Below are positions 1-7,754 of a DNA stretch of 35,684 bases, in pieces (positions within the stretch are counted from its first letter, which is position 1; every line of letters starts with the position of its first letter). The notes under the pieces were generated by a model, which saw only the letters and a program-made list of their open reading frames with translations, was not told where the DNA came from and searched no databases. The stretch is taken from assembly GCF_001399975.1 (NCBI RefSeq), contig NZ_LKBD01000042.1:1-35684 (forward strand). The letters are read 5' to 3'. The translations under genes and the position numbers were made by a program. Origin of the DNA: Pseudoalteromonas sp. P1-9 (GTDB taxonomy: Bacteria > Pseudomonadota > Gammaproteobacteria > Enterobacterales > Alteromonadaceae).

Positions 1-9
1 TAGGCAACA

Positions 10-138
10 ATGAGAAAAGTGCGCTCAAAAGAACCGTTCGGCAGCGCTTGATTGGGTTTTCTACTGTGTTATCGGCTGACTCACATAGAGTAACTATGCC
101 ACGCAGCCTCTGCCTTGTATAAAGCCCAATCAAACTGC
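10..138. other. Left-edge non-coding segment with a long-range inverted repeat
   Basis: No convincing gene is visible here. Bases 41-44 plus 48-56 (GCAG..TTGATTGGG) are complementary to 125-133 plus 135-138 (CCCAATCAA.CTGC), giving a 13-bp interrupted stem around a loop of about 70 nt. A 13-codon ATG frame runs from 10 to 51 and ends just before the stem. It could be a leader peptide but has no supporting evidence. The segment lies downstream of the minus-strand gene ending at 174, so the stem may serve as its transcript end. Confidence 0.4.
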
Positions 139-173
139 TGCAAAAACGAACTGAAAGGCCAACAGACCCTAGG

Positions 174-881
174 TTATTTCGCGATATGCATATTCACAAC
201 ACCATTAGCCTCTTGTGATTGGCTAGTAGCAAATTTATGTTTGGTAACAAACTCTGATAATTTATGTTGGAACAGGTGTATTGATTCGAAATCATCGGCA
301 TACTGATAGTTAATTTTGCAAATACTTTCTCGGCAATCAATTGTTTTTAGTTGCACAAATTCAATAAAATCATGTGTGGTAAAAAAATCTTGAAACACCG
401 CTTCTGTCGTTTCGGCCCAATGATCGTCACGGGTTTGTTGCTCAAACTTCGTTGCTAAATTAAGGGTGTCTGCGCCATCACTGAGCAGCAATTCAAGTTG
501 CTGTTGCATTTGCTGCTCAAGCTCCGCTACTTTATCGCGCAACATGGATTCAGCATGTTCACTCACTTCTTTAATCAGCTGTTCATGTTTTTGTGTAGCG
601 TGTGTTAATTCGCTTTCTAACCTTTCAACTTCAGCAACCAGCTCAGATTTAGTTAGCGCTGTTAGTGAGTTTTGTATTGATTTGTGTTGTGTGGATAGGG
701 TTTCCGTTAACGGTTCTTTGATGTTATTAAAGCTTGATTCTAGTGGATCAGATAGTGTGTTGTCAGAGCTATCTGATGGCTGTTTTTTACCGATTAATTG
801 ACTATCTGACGGCATTAATGTCGAAATAAGTGCGAAGCTAAGGGCGCCAAGCGTAAATGCAATTACATGTCCTTTGTTCAT
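174..881 (-). CDS. Membrane-anchored periplasmic coiled-coil protein, function unknown
   Basis: A 235-aa protein I do not recognise. Residues 7-24 form one hydrophobic segment (VIAFTLGALSFALISTL) preceded by a Lys, which suggests an N-in membrane anchor or uncleaved signal. About residues 25-70 are Ser/Thr/Asp-rich and probably disordered. Residues 75-140 are Glu/Gln/Leu-rich with heptad character and likely form a coiled coil. The C-terminal part (about 150-235) looks folded and holds the only two cysteines, in DCRESICKI. That C-x4-C pair resembles motifs in exported proteins and could form a disulfide in the periplasm. It is separated by about 50 bp from another uncharacterised membrane protein in the same direction, so the two may be co-transcribed. 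No function can be assigned. Confidence 0.7.
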   Translation of the reverse strand: MNKGHVIAFTLGALSFALISTLMPSDSQLIGKKQPSDSSDNTLSDPLESSFNNIKEPLTETLSTQHKSIQNSLTALTKSELVAEVERLESELTHATQKHEQLIKEVSEHAESMLRDKVAELEQQMQQQLELLLSDGADTLNLATKFEQQTRDDHWAETTEAVFQDFFTTHDFIEFVQLKTIDCRESICKINYQYADDFESIHLFQHKLSEFVTKHKFATSQSQEANGVVNMHIAK

Positions 882-929
882 GTTAAATCCTATGTTTTAT
901 CTTAATAGCGTTTGCCGTAGCTGAGTTAC

Positions 930-1874
930 TTAGCTAATCATACCACCCGCTAGCGGGTAATGTCCGACGTGATGCGTTGCGAGCTCTGAAAAACCAAGTA
1001 CATTGGCCGTTTGTTTTTTATCGCTATTAAAGATAATTATATCTGCACTCATTAGCGGGCGCGACGGATGGTCTTCCAGCACTTTATAAACAACATAATC
1101 TTGTGAGTCTATGGCTATCAGTTTCAGTGTGTAGGTAAGTTCAGTTTGCGGGTTGGTAACATGTGATACTAATGATAGCTCATGTGGCGTGTGTTCAAAC
1201 TCTACAACCAGTAGTTTTTCGGTGAAATTAATTGCTAATTGATTTGTAGTGACTTTTCGTTTTGCTACTTGGTTAATTTTACTAATTGTGCCATTTATCG
1301 AATGTTCTGCAAGTGTGAGGATAATGTGCGTATTTTCCTCGATGACCGCAGGGATGACTTGGTCGTTAAAAATGGCAATTTTAAGTTGGCTTGATGCCAA
1401 ATTTTCGTCTTCTAATACACGGATCATCGCTTTTTCTCCATTTTCGCTGAGGCTCAAATAACCAAACTCGAAGGTTTTTATGCGTGCGAAAGTAGGGGCG
1501 GTCACGATAAAGGTTTTAGTTACCTGAACGTCTTTCCAATAGCTAAATAAAGATGATTGGGCGAGAGCGATATCGGATTGTTCTGATTTTGTTTGGATTT
1601 CATCAAGGTGTGTTAAAAACTGCTTACGCTGCAATGTATTAATGCCCGCAAAATGCATGGCTATCAAATAAGTAATAAATAATGCGGCTTTTAAAAGCAA
1701 AGGCGATAGTTGTTGCACACTTGGCAGGTTTATTACAACAAGGGCAACCAACATCAAAACATGTGTAATATAAACAATTGCCGGAGTTGTTAAGTAAGGT
1801 TTGGCAAGGCGTACGATTCTTGGTTGGTTAGTATTGTTTGCTATTTCAGGGTAATGCTTGATTGAATGGTACAT
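930..1874 (-). CDS. Uncharacterised membrane protein with C-terminal soluble domain
   Basis: I do not recognise this 314-aa protein. Two hydrophobic stretches lie near the N terminus (about residues 28-48, AIVYITHVLMLVALVVINL, and 56-80, LLLKAALFITYLIAMHFAG). A roughly 230-residue polar, beta-rich region follows with no evident catalytic motif. The start chosen is the ATG at 1874 because GGTGAAG sits just upstream. An in-frame GTG at 1901 would add nine residues but has a poorer ribosome-binding site. The gene lies between metK and the coiled-coil anchored protein, on the same strand. A strong terminator separates it from metK, so it should have its own promoter. Regulatory or envelope roles are possible but unsupported. 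Confidence 0.65.
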   Translation of the reverse strand: MYHSIKHYPEIANNTNQPRIVRLAKPYLTTPAIVYITHVLMLVALVVINLPSVQQLSPLLLKAALFITYLIAMHFAGINTLQRKQFLTHLDEIQTKSEQSDIALAQSSLFSYWKDVQVTKTFIVTAPTFARIKTFEFGYLSLSENGEKAMIRVLEDENLASSQLKIAIFNDQVIPAVIEENTHIILTLAEHSINGTISKINQVAKRKVTTNQLAINFTEKLLVVEFEHTPHELSLVSHVTNPQTELTYTLKLIAIDSQDYVVYKVLEDHPSRPLMSADIIIFNSDKKQTANVLGFSELATHHVGHYPLAGGMIS

Positions 1875-1944
1875 AACTTCACCGTGTAGTTTCTTTATCA
1901 CTTGCTAGAGCGGTTATCATAGCAACTTACTGAATTTTAGGCAT

Positions 1945-1969
1945 AAAAAAAGCGCCAATGGCGCTTTTT
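1945..1969 (-). terminator. Rho-independent terminator of metK
   Basis: GCGCC (1952-1956), loop AAT and GGCGC (1960-1964) are flanked by an A run on the left and a T run on the right. On the minus strand this makes a GC stem followed by a U tract, 17 bp after the metK stop codon. Confidence 0.9.
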
Positions 1970-1985
1970 CTCAATCAGACGGTTA

Positions 1986-3173
1986 TTATAAACCAGCAGC
2001 GGCGCGAAGTGCGTCTGCTTTGTCTGTTTTTTCCCAGCTAAATGCTGTGAATGTATCTTCGCCTACCGTCATTTCGAACGGTTCACGACCGAAGTGACCG
2101 TATGCTGCAGTCATTTGGTACATTGGGTGAAGTAGGTCAAGCATCTTAGTGATACCGTAAGGACGTAAGTCGAAGTGCTCACGTACTAGCTCTACTAATT
2201 TCTCTTCAGAGATTTTGCCTGTGCCGAATGTATCAACTGTGATTGAAGTTGGCTCAGCAACACCGATAGCGTAAGACACTTGGATTTCACACTTATCAGC
2301 AAGGCCAGCTGCAACAATGTTCTTAGCAACATAGCGACCCGCGTATGCCGCAGAGCGGTCAACTTTTGATGGATCTTTACCAGAGAAAGCACCACCACCG
2401 TGACGTGCCATACCACCGTAAGTATCTACGATAATTTTACGACCTGTAAGACCACAGTCGCCAACAGGGCCACCGATTACGAAACGGCCAGTTGGGTTAA
2501 TGAAGTATTTAGTGTCTTCAGTCAAAAGCTCAGCTGGAAGCGTGTGCTTAATAATGTTTTCCATTACAGCATCAACTAGTGCATCTTGCTCGATGTCTGG
2601 GTTGTGCTGAGTAGATAGTACAACTGCATCAATTGCAACAGGCTTACCGTCTTCATATACAAACGTTACCTGAGATTTTGCATCAGGACGTAACCAAGGA
2701 AGAATACCTGATTTACGTGCTTGTGCTTGACGCTCTACAAGTAGGTGCGAGTAATAAAGTGGCGCAGGCATTAATGTTGGTGTTTCGTTAGTTGCGTAAC
2801 CGAACATTAAACCTTGGTCACCAGCGCCTTGCTCTTCAGGCTTAGTACGGTCAACACCTTGTGCGATTTCAGGTGATTGTTGACCAATAAGGTTCATGAT
2901 GCCACAGGTGTCACCGTCAAAACCTACGTCAGATGATGTGTAACCGATATCTGTGATTACTTTACGTGTGATTGACTCAAGGTCTACCCACGCATCTGTT
3001 GAAATTTCACCAGAGATAATTGCAACACCTGTTTTAACCATTGTTTCACAGGCAACACGCGCATGCTTATCTTGTGTGATAATTGCGTCTAAAACCGCAT
3101 CAGAAATTTGGTCAGCGATTTTATCCGGATGACCCTCAGATACTGACTCAGAAGTAAATAAAGTTCTTGCCAT
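1986..3173 (-). CDS. metK: S-adenosylmethionine synthetase MetK
   Basis: MetK makes S-adenosylmethionine from methionine and ATP in the cytoplasm, supplying methyl groups and the co-repressor of MetJ. The 395-aa protein has the family's usual length and all hallmark segments: the N-terminal SVSEGHPDKIADQISDAVLD (Mg/ATP-binding region), the GAGDQGLMFGYA loop, GPVGDCGLTGRKIIVDTYGG and GGGAFSGKDPSKVDRS. The start chosen is MARTLFTSES at 3173, where family proteins begin. An in-frame start at 3188 would add only five residues. The gene is monocistronic, with a terminator at 1945-1969 and a MetJ-type operator about 115 bp upstream. No unusual residues were seen. Confidence 0.98.
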   Translation of the reverse strand: MARTLFTSESVSEGHPDKIADQISDAVLDAIITQDKHARVACETMVKTGVAIISGEISTDAWVDLESITRKVITDIGYTSSDVGFDGDTCGIMNLIGQQSPEIAQGVDRTKPEEQGAGDQGLMFGYATNETPTLMPAPLYYSHLLVERQAQARKSGILPWLRPDAKSQVTFVYEDGKPVAIDAVVLSTQHNPDIEQDALVDAVMENIIKHTLPAELLTEDTKYFINPTGRFVIGGPVGDCGLTGRKIIVDTYGGMARHGGGAFSGKDPSKVDRSAAYAGRYVAKNIVAAGLADKCEIQVSYAIGVAEPTSITVDTFGTGKISEEKLVELVREHFDLRPYGITKMLDLLHPMYQMTAAYGHFGREPFEMTVGEDTFTAFSWEKTDKADALRAAAGL

Positions 3174-3279
3174 GGTATTTCTACTCACTCACAAAAAATG
3201 CGCGTTGCCACAAGGATTTGCGCAGGTTCAATTAAATGGTCGCGTATTCTACCGAATAACGACGCTGCAAACAATAACT

Positions 3280-3295
3280 TTACGCCTAGACGTCT
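3280..3295 (-). promoter_or_regulatory. MetJ operator (met box) for metK
   Basis: Bases 3288-3295 read AGACGTCT, an exact copy of the palindromic 8-bp met box. The adjacent 8 bp (3280-3287, TTACGCCT) match at 5 of 8 positions, in line with the tandem half-conserved boxes that MetJ dimers bind cooperatively. The site is upstream of metK in the metK-tkt divergent region. Repression of metK by MetJ plus S-adenosylmethionine is inferred. Confidence 0.85.
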
Positions 3296-3510
3296 AAAAA
3301 AAATTAAAAGTGAAATTTCTTCACCGTTACTAGGCTGTTTTGTGCATAAAGAAGCTAGATTATAGTCGGTTTTCCATTGCTCCGCGTGTGCTTATAGGTA
3401 AGAATAGAGCTGCGTGGGTACATTGACCAATAAGTACTTCCTATTACCAGTGCTTATTGGCCAATGTATCCAAATTATGACAGCAAACAAATAATGAGGT
3501 AGGAAAATCC
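3296..3510. other. Intergenic leader region between metK and tkt
   Basis: Together with 3174-3295 this makes a 337-bp gap. Apart from the met box and the tkt leader hairpin at 3419-3468 (separate entries) I see no gene. An AATGAGGTAGG ribosome-binding site precedes the tkt ATG at 3511. Confidence 0.6.
3419..3468 (+). repeat. Long inverted repeat in the tkt 5' leader
   Basis: Bases 3419-3434 (TACATTGACCAATAAG) are complementary to 3453-3468 (CTTATTGGCCAATGTA) at 15 of 16 positions, with an 18-nt loop. The right arm itself contains the palindrome ATTGGCCAAT. The element ends 42 bp before the tkt start codon and has no U tract, so it is more likely a regulator site or leader RNA structure than a terminator. 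Confidence 0.75.
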
Positions 3511-5502
3511 ATGCCGTCACGTAAAGAACTAGCAAATGCTATTCGCGTTCTATCTATGGACGCTGTGCAACAGGCCAAGTCTGGCCACCCAGGTGCCCCT
3601 ATGGGTATGGCAGACATTGCTGAAGTGCTATGGCGCGACTATTTAAACCATAACCCAGCAAACCCTGATTGGGCTGATCGCGACCGATTTATTCTGTCAA
3701 ACGGTCACGGCTCAATGCTAATTTATTCTTTACTGCATTTATCTGGCTATGATCTTCCAATTGAGGAAATTAAAAACTTCCGTCAAATGCACTCTAAAAC
3801 ACCGGGTCACCCTGAATACGGTTATGCACCGGGTGTTGAAACAACGACAGGCCCATTAGGTCAAGGTATTACTAACGCGGTTGGTATGGCTGTTGCTGAA
3901 AAAGCACTTGCGCACCAGTTTAACCGTGAAGGTCACGATATTGTTGATCACTTTACTTACTGTTTCCTAGGCGATGGTTGCCTTATGGAAGGTATTTCAC
4001 ACGAAGCGTGTTCACTAGCAGGTACATTAGGCCTTGGTAAACTTGTCGCGTTTTGGGATGACAATGGTATTTCTATCGACGGTGAAGTAGAAGGTTGGTT
4101 CACTGACGATACAGCAGCACGTTTTGAATCTTACGGTTGGCATGTTGTGCGTAACGTAGATGGTCACGATAGCGAAGCCATTCGCGCGGCAATCGATGAA
4201 GCACGTGCAGAAACGGGCAAGCCAACATTAATCTGTTGTAAAACAGTAATCGGTTACGGTTCACCAAACAAATCAGGTAGCCACGACTGTCACGGTGCAC
4301 CATTAGGTGATGATGAAATTGCAGCTGCACGTGAATTTTTAAACTGGGAGCACGGTGCTTTCGATATCCCAGCTGATATTTATGCTGATTGGAATGCAGT
4401 TGAAGCGGGTAGTGCAAAAGAAGCGTCTTGGGCTGAAAAATTTGATGCGTATAAAGCAGCTTTCCCTGAACTAGCGGCAGAGTTTGAACGTCGTCAAAAA
4501 GGTGAATTACCAGCTGATTGGGCTGAGAAGTCACAAGCCTATATTGAAGGCCTACAGGCAAACCCTGAAAACCCAGCGACACGTAAAGCATCACAAAATG
4601 CACTTAATGCGTTTGGCCCTATGTTACCTGAGTTTATGGGTGGTTCTGCTGACCTTGCAGGTTCAAACCTGACACTTTGGGAAGGTTCAAAAGGCTTAAC
4701 AGCAAATGACGCATCAGGTAACTACATCTTCTACGGTGTACGTGAATTTGGTATGTCGGCAATTATGAATGGTATTGCGCTGCATAAAGGCTTTATTCCT
4801 TACGGTGCCACGTTCTTGATGTTTATGGAATATGCGCGTAACGCAGTTCGTATGGCGGCGCTTATGAAGCAGCCTTCAATCTTTGTGTATACGCACGATT
4901 CAATCGGTCTAGGCGAAGATGGTCCTACGCACCAACCAGTTGAACAGCTAGCAAGCATGCGTTTAACGCCTAACTTAGTTAACTGGCGCCCATGTGACCA
5001 AGTTGAGTCTGCAATTGCATGGCAAGACGCAATTGAGCGTAAAGATGGTCCAACATCACTCGTATTTACCCGCCAAGGCTTACAACAACAAGCACGTACT
5101 GCTGAGCAATTAGCTAACGTACGTAAAGGTGGTTACGTATTAAGCTGTGATGGCGCACCTGAGATTATTCTTATTGCAACAGGCTCTGAAGTTGAACTTT
5201 CTATGCAAGCAGCAGCTGAACTTCGCGCTCAAGGTAAAAAAGTACGTGTTGTTTCTATGCCTTCAACTGATTTATTTGACGTACAAGATGCGGCTTATAA
5301 AGAATCAGTACTACCAAGTGCAGTAACTAAACGCGTCGCGGTAGAAGCGGGTATTGAAGATTACTGGTATAAGTACGTTGGTTTAAATGGCGCGGTTGTA
5401 GGTATGACAACATTTGGTGAATCTGCGCCTGCAAATGAACTATTTGAACACTTTGGCTTTACGGTAGAAAATATCGTAGCAAAAGCGAATCAACTCGCAT
5501 AA
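3511..5502 (+). CDS. tkt: Transketolase
   Basis: Transketolase moves two-carbon ketol units between sugar phosphates in the non-oxidative pentose phosphate pathway. It makes erythrose-4-phosphate, the substrate of Epd encoded downstream. The 663-aa length matches gammaproteobacterial enzymes. Thiamine diphosphate features are present: SGHPGAPMGMADIAEVLW near the N terminus, GHGSMLIYSLLHL, and the GDGCLMEGISHEACSLAG...DDNG cofactor signature. The middle domain carries THDSIGLGEDGPTHQP, and ATGSEVEL marks the C-terminal domain. A good ribosome-binding site (GAGGTAGG) supports the ATG at 3511. The gene has its own terminator, so it appears monocistronic. The long leader hairpin suggests extra control. 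Confidence 0.98.
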   Translation: MPSRKELANAIRVLSMDAVQQAKSGHPGAPMGMADIAEVLWRDYLNHNPANPDWADRDRFILSNGHGSMLIYSLLHLSGYDLPIEEIKNFRQMHSKTPGHPEYGYAPGVETTTGPLGQGITNAVGMAVAEKALAHQFNREGHDIVDHFTYCFLGDGCLMEGISHEACSLAGTLGLGKLVAFWDDNGISIDGEVEGWFTDDTAARFESYGWHVVRNVDGHDSEAIRAAIDEARAETGKPTLICCKTVIGYGSPNKSGSHDCHGAPLGDDEIAAAREFLNWEHGAFDIPADIYADWNAVEAGSAKEASWAEKFDAYKAAFPELAAEFERRQKGELPADWAEKSQAYIEGLQANPENPATRKASQNALNAFGPMLPEFMGGSADLAGSNLTLWEGSKGLTANDASGNYIFYGVREFGMSAIMNGIALHKGFIPYGATFLMFMEYARNAVRMAALMKQPSIFVYTHDSIGLGEDGPTHQPVEQLASMRLTPNLVNWRPCDQVESAIAWQDAIERKDGPTSLVFTRQGLQQQARTAEQLANVRKGGYVLSCDGAPEIILIATGSEVELSMQAAAELRAQGKKVRVVSMPSTDLFDVQDAAYKESVLPSAVTKRVAVEAGIEDYWYKYVGLNGAVVGMTTFGESAPANELFEHFGFTVENIVAKANQLA

Positions 5503-5525
5503 TTGCAAAAAAAGCTATAATAATC

Positions 5526-5553
5526 AAAAGCGATGCAAATGCATCGCTTTTTT
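5526..5553 (+). terminator. Rho-independent terminator of tkt
   Basis: GCGATGC (5530-5536) pairs with GCATCGC (5541-5547) across an AAAT loop, followed by TTTTTT. It lies about 25 bp after the tkt stop codon. Confidence 0.92.
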
Positions 5554-5602
5554 GATCTAGCGCAATAGTTTTATCTTTGATAACGATTCTTAATTAAAAA
5601 AA

Positions 5603-5616
5603 CTGATTTAGATCAA
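5603..5616 (+). promoter_or_regulatory. FNR-box-like palindrome
   Basis: CTGATTTAGATCAA matches the FNR consensus TTGAT-N4-ATCAA at 9 of 10 defined positions. It sits 70 bp before the coiled-coil gene at 5686. Whether an FNR homologue binds is inference from the motif alone. Confidence 0.4.
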
Positions 5617-5685
5617 ATTCCTTCCTGCCTTTATCTTGCTAAAATTTAACCAACTTTTGATAGGTATAATAACGAGGAAAGGGAA

Positions 5686-6318
5686 ATGGTTACCTCTGAA
5701 CGAAATGCTCCTGAACTTGTTTGCGGTTCAGATCCCGTACAAGCTAATATTACCTCTTTTGCACAGCGCGCACATGAAAAAGCGCTTACTGAACAATTAA
5801 TTGAACAGAAGAAACTGCTTTTAGAAAAACAGCAGCAGTTTGAGCAATTGCAAAATGATCATGCCATGATTATTAAGCATGTACAGTTAATTGAGCGTGA
5901 GTGGGAAAATTCAAACGCTATGCTTGAAACACTGATGGAACAGTTAACAGACGCAAAGAAAAAACCAAGTGTAGAAGTGACCGCTAAGCTTCAAGATCTT
6001 CAGCAACAAGTTGAAGAAGCGAATATGAGTAAATCGGTAATGAAGCATCACTGCCGTGAACTCAACGAGCGTAATGAAGAGTTAAATGCCCTGTTAAAAG
6101 AATCAATTCATAGCGTTGATGAACTTAAAACTAAGGCGCAGCAGCAAGGTGATGTAATCAATCAATTACGTGCTGAAAACGTAACGTTAAAGCAGCAAAA
6201 CATTACCCAAGCTGAGCGAATTAAACGCCAAGAAGGTCAATTAAGTGAAGCGCTTCACGGTTATTACAGTGATGTAATGAATAAAAACAAAAAGTTAAGC
6301 AAAAATCTGCCAAGATAA
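5686..6318 (+). CDS. Cytoplasmic coiled-coil protein, function unknown
   Basis: A 210-aa protein with no signal peptide or membrane segment. From about residue 30 to 195 it is almost entirely charged or Gln-rich helix with heptad spacing (for example LIEQKKLLLEKQQQFEQLQ), so a long parallel coiled coil is likely. The first 28 residues are non-helical and contain one Cys. I recognise no named family; such proteins often act as structural or scaffold elements, but nothing here shows that. The start is supported by GAGGAAAGGG just upstream. It is a single gene: tkt's terminator precedes it and a strong hairpin terminator follows. An FNR-like box upstream hints at oxygen-linked control. Confidence 0.75.
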   Translation: MVTSERNAPELVCGSDPVQANITSFAQRAHEKALTEQLIEQKKLLLEKQQQFEQLQNDHAMIIKHVQLIEREWENSNAMLETLMEQLTDAKKKPSVEVTAKLQDLQQQVEEANMSKSVMKHHCRELNERNEELNALLKESIHSVDELKTKAQQQGDVINQLRAENVTLKQQNITQAERIKRQEGQLSEALHGYYSDVMNKNKKLSKNLPR

Positions 6319-6343
6319 ACTTTTTATTTGTTACCCAGCCCAC

Positions 6344-6369
6344 AATGGCGCCTTTGGCGCCATTTTTTT
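6344..6369 (+). terminator. Rho-independent terminator
   Basis: ATGGCGCC, loop TTT, GGCGCCAT, then a run of seven T. It ends the coiled-coil gene transcript and insulates the following ParD-like/map pair. Confidence 0.92.
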
Positions 6370-6377
6370 ATTGATTT

Positions 6378-6403
6378 TATATATTATGTATACGTAATAT
6401 ATA
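6378..6403 (+). promoter_or_regulatory. Near-perfect palindrome, candidate autoregulatory operator
   Basis: A 26-bp palindrome is centred on GTATAC (6388-6393), with ten matching pairs and one mismatch in the outer arms. It ends 29 bp before the ParD-like ATG at 6433 and overlaps an AT-rich stretch that could hold the -10 element. Ribbon-helix-helix antitoxins usually repress their own promoters through such palindromes, so self-regulation is a reasonable inference. Confidence 0.6.
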
Positions 6404-6432
6404 TAAAGCATATGATTAAACAGTGTGTCGCT

Positions 6433-6636
6433 ATGGGTATCGTTAAAATTTCTGACCAATTACATGATGAAATTCGTCATGCTAGCACCGTGATGGTGCG
6501 TTCAATCAACTCTCAAGCCGAATTTTGGATAAAAGTAGGGCGCCTTGCAGAGCGTAATCCTAATTTAACCTTTGCTGAAATAATGGAGCAAGAGCTACTG
6601 CGTCAATGTGATCAGCAAGGTGAGCGCAATGAGTGA
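6433..6636 (+). CDS. ParD-like antitoxin-family protein
   Basis: A 67-aa protein beginning MGIVKISDQLHDEIRHAS, which I recognise as the ParD-like family (annotated in Pfam as related to type II antitoxins). The N-terminal 'VKISDQL' strand followed by helices fits a ribbon-helix-helix DNA-binding fold, and SINSQAEFWIKVGRLAE is the family's central helix. The ATG at 6433 is preferred because homologues start with this sequence; an in-frame ATG at 6412 would add seven residues. No ParE-like toxin is next to it. Instead its last 8 bp overlap the start of a methionine aminopeptidase gene, so the two are translationally linked. Being a true antitoxin is unproven; a dedicated transcriptional regulator of map is an alternative. 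Confidence 0.8.
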   Translation: MGIVKISDQLHDEIRHASTVMVRSINSQAEFWIKVGRLAERNPNLTFAEIMEQELLRQCDQQGERNE

Positions 6637-7417
6637 AATCATTATTAAGAATCAAACGGAAATTGATTTAATGCGTACCTCTGGCCAATTACTGGCAGAC
6701 GTATTTTCTGCACTCGATACGTTTATTGCAGTTGGTCAGTCAACGCTAGAAATTAATAATTTTGTTGAAGACTTTATTACCAATACACTAAATGCGCGCC
6801 CTGCAAGTAAAGGTCAGTACGGTTTTGCATTTGTGCTTAACCCGTCAATTAATGAAGTGGTTTGTCACGGTGTGCCAAGTAGCACGCAAAAACTAAAAAA
6901 TGGCGATATTATCAATATCGATATTACCTTAGAGAAAAATGGCTTTATTGCAGATAGCAGTAAAATGTATTGTATCGGCGATGTAGCGCCGCTTGCGAAA
7001 CGTTTGGTTGATACGACTTACGAAGCACTTTGGTTGGCCATTAAACAAGTGAAACCAGGAGCTAAATTAGGTGATATTGGCGCGGTGATTCAACACCATG
7101 CAGAGCAACATGGTTACTCTGTAGTGCGAGAGTTTTGCGGTCATGGTATCGGTAGACAAATGCACGAAGCGCCTGAAGTATTGCATTTTGGCAAAAAGCA
7201 TACTGGTGTAACGCTACAAGAAGGCATGACATTTACTATTGAACCAATGATTAACCAAGGTACCGCGAAAACTAAAACCAAACGAGATGGTTGGACAGTA
7301 GTTACCCGCGATAAAAAGCTATCAGCACAATGGGAACACACTATTTTAGTCACCAAAGACGGCTTTGAAGTACTAACATTACGCCAAGAAGAAAAAGAGT
7401 TGGTTTTGAAAGACTAA
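6629..7417 (+). CDS. map: Type I methionine aminopeptidase
   Basis: Removes the initiator methionine from nascent proteins in the cytoplasm. The 262-aa length matches E. coli Map (264). All five metal ligands are present: D98 (NIDIT), D109 (ADSSKM), H172 (GHGIG), E205 (FTIEPM) and E236 (QWEHT), plus the substrate-contact His in VVCHGVP. It should therefore be active. The ATG at 6629 fits homologues; a start at 6608 would add seven residues inside the ParD-like gene. It overlaps the ParD-like gene by 8 bp and follows its palindromic operator. Because essential map genes usually lie next to rpsB, this may be a second copy; the window cannot show that. Confidence 0.95.
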   Translation: MSEIIIKNQTEIDLMRTSGQLLADVFSALDTFIAVGQSTLEINNFVEDFITNTLNARPASKGQYGFAFVLNPSINEVVCHGVPSSTQKLKNGDIINIDITLEKNGFIADSSKMYCIGDVAPLAKRLVDTTYEALWLAIKQVKPGAKLGDIGAVIQHHAEQHGYSVVREFCGHGIGRQMHEAPEVLHFGKKHTGVTLQEGMTFTIEPMINQGTAKTKTKRDGWTVVTRDKKLSAQWEHTILVTKDGFEVLTLRQEEKELVLKD

Positions 7418-7445
7418 ATCTTTGCCTTCAATTTAAGAAGATTTT

Positions 7446-7467
7446 AAAAGCCTAAATTAGGCTTTTT
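7446..7467 (+). terminator. Rho-independent terminator of map
   Basis: AAAAGCCTAA and TTAGGCTTTTTT form a stem with a short AT loop about 30 bp after the map stop codon. Confidence 0.88.
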
Positions 7468-7754
7468 TGTGTTTTTATAGCGCGTGATTAGCACTAAATT
7501 ACCGTAATAAATTTAGGGAAACCGGTGTCATTTTAAACGGAGAAATTAAAATCACATTTTTCTAAAAATCTTCATCAAACTTGCGAAATTACTGGATCCC
7601 TTGATTTACCTAGTAAGTAACCGGTGTCATTATCTTTACTAATCAAAGAATAAAATTTTTTCACTATCGTATTCAAATTCTTTGCTTTAGAATACCGCCA
7701 TCTACCCTCTCACCAACTGTGAAAGTGCTCGGCACTGTTAGGAAAAACAACTTA
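7468..7754 (+). promoter_or_regulatory. epd upstream region with two 13-bp operator-like direct repeats
   Basis: The gap before epd (337 bp from map) holds no gene. AACCGGTGTCATT occurs exactly twice, at 7520-7532 and 7619-7631, 99 bp apart. Each copy contains ACCGGT and resembles one half of LacI-family operators of the type TGACAcCGgTGTCA, with weak conservation of the opposite half. An epd ribosome-binding site (AGGAAAA) lies about ten bases before the ATG at 7755. Confidence 0.55.

Noticed and set aside
3174..3510. SAM riboswitch upstream of metK
   Set aside because: No SAM-I, SAM-II or SAM-IV-like core was seen; an exact met box explains regulation.
4100..4603. 167-aa minus-strand frame inside tkt
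   Set aside because: It is an antisense shadow of transketolase with no start signals.
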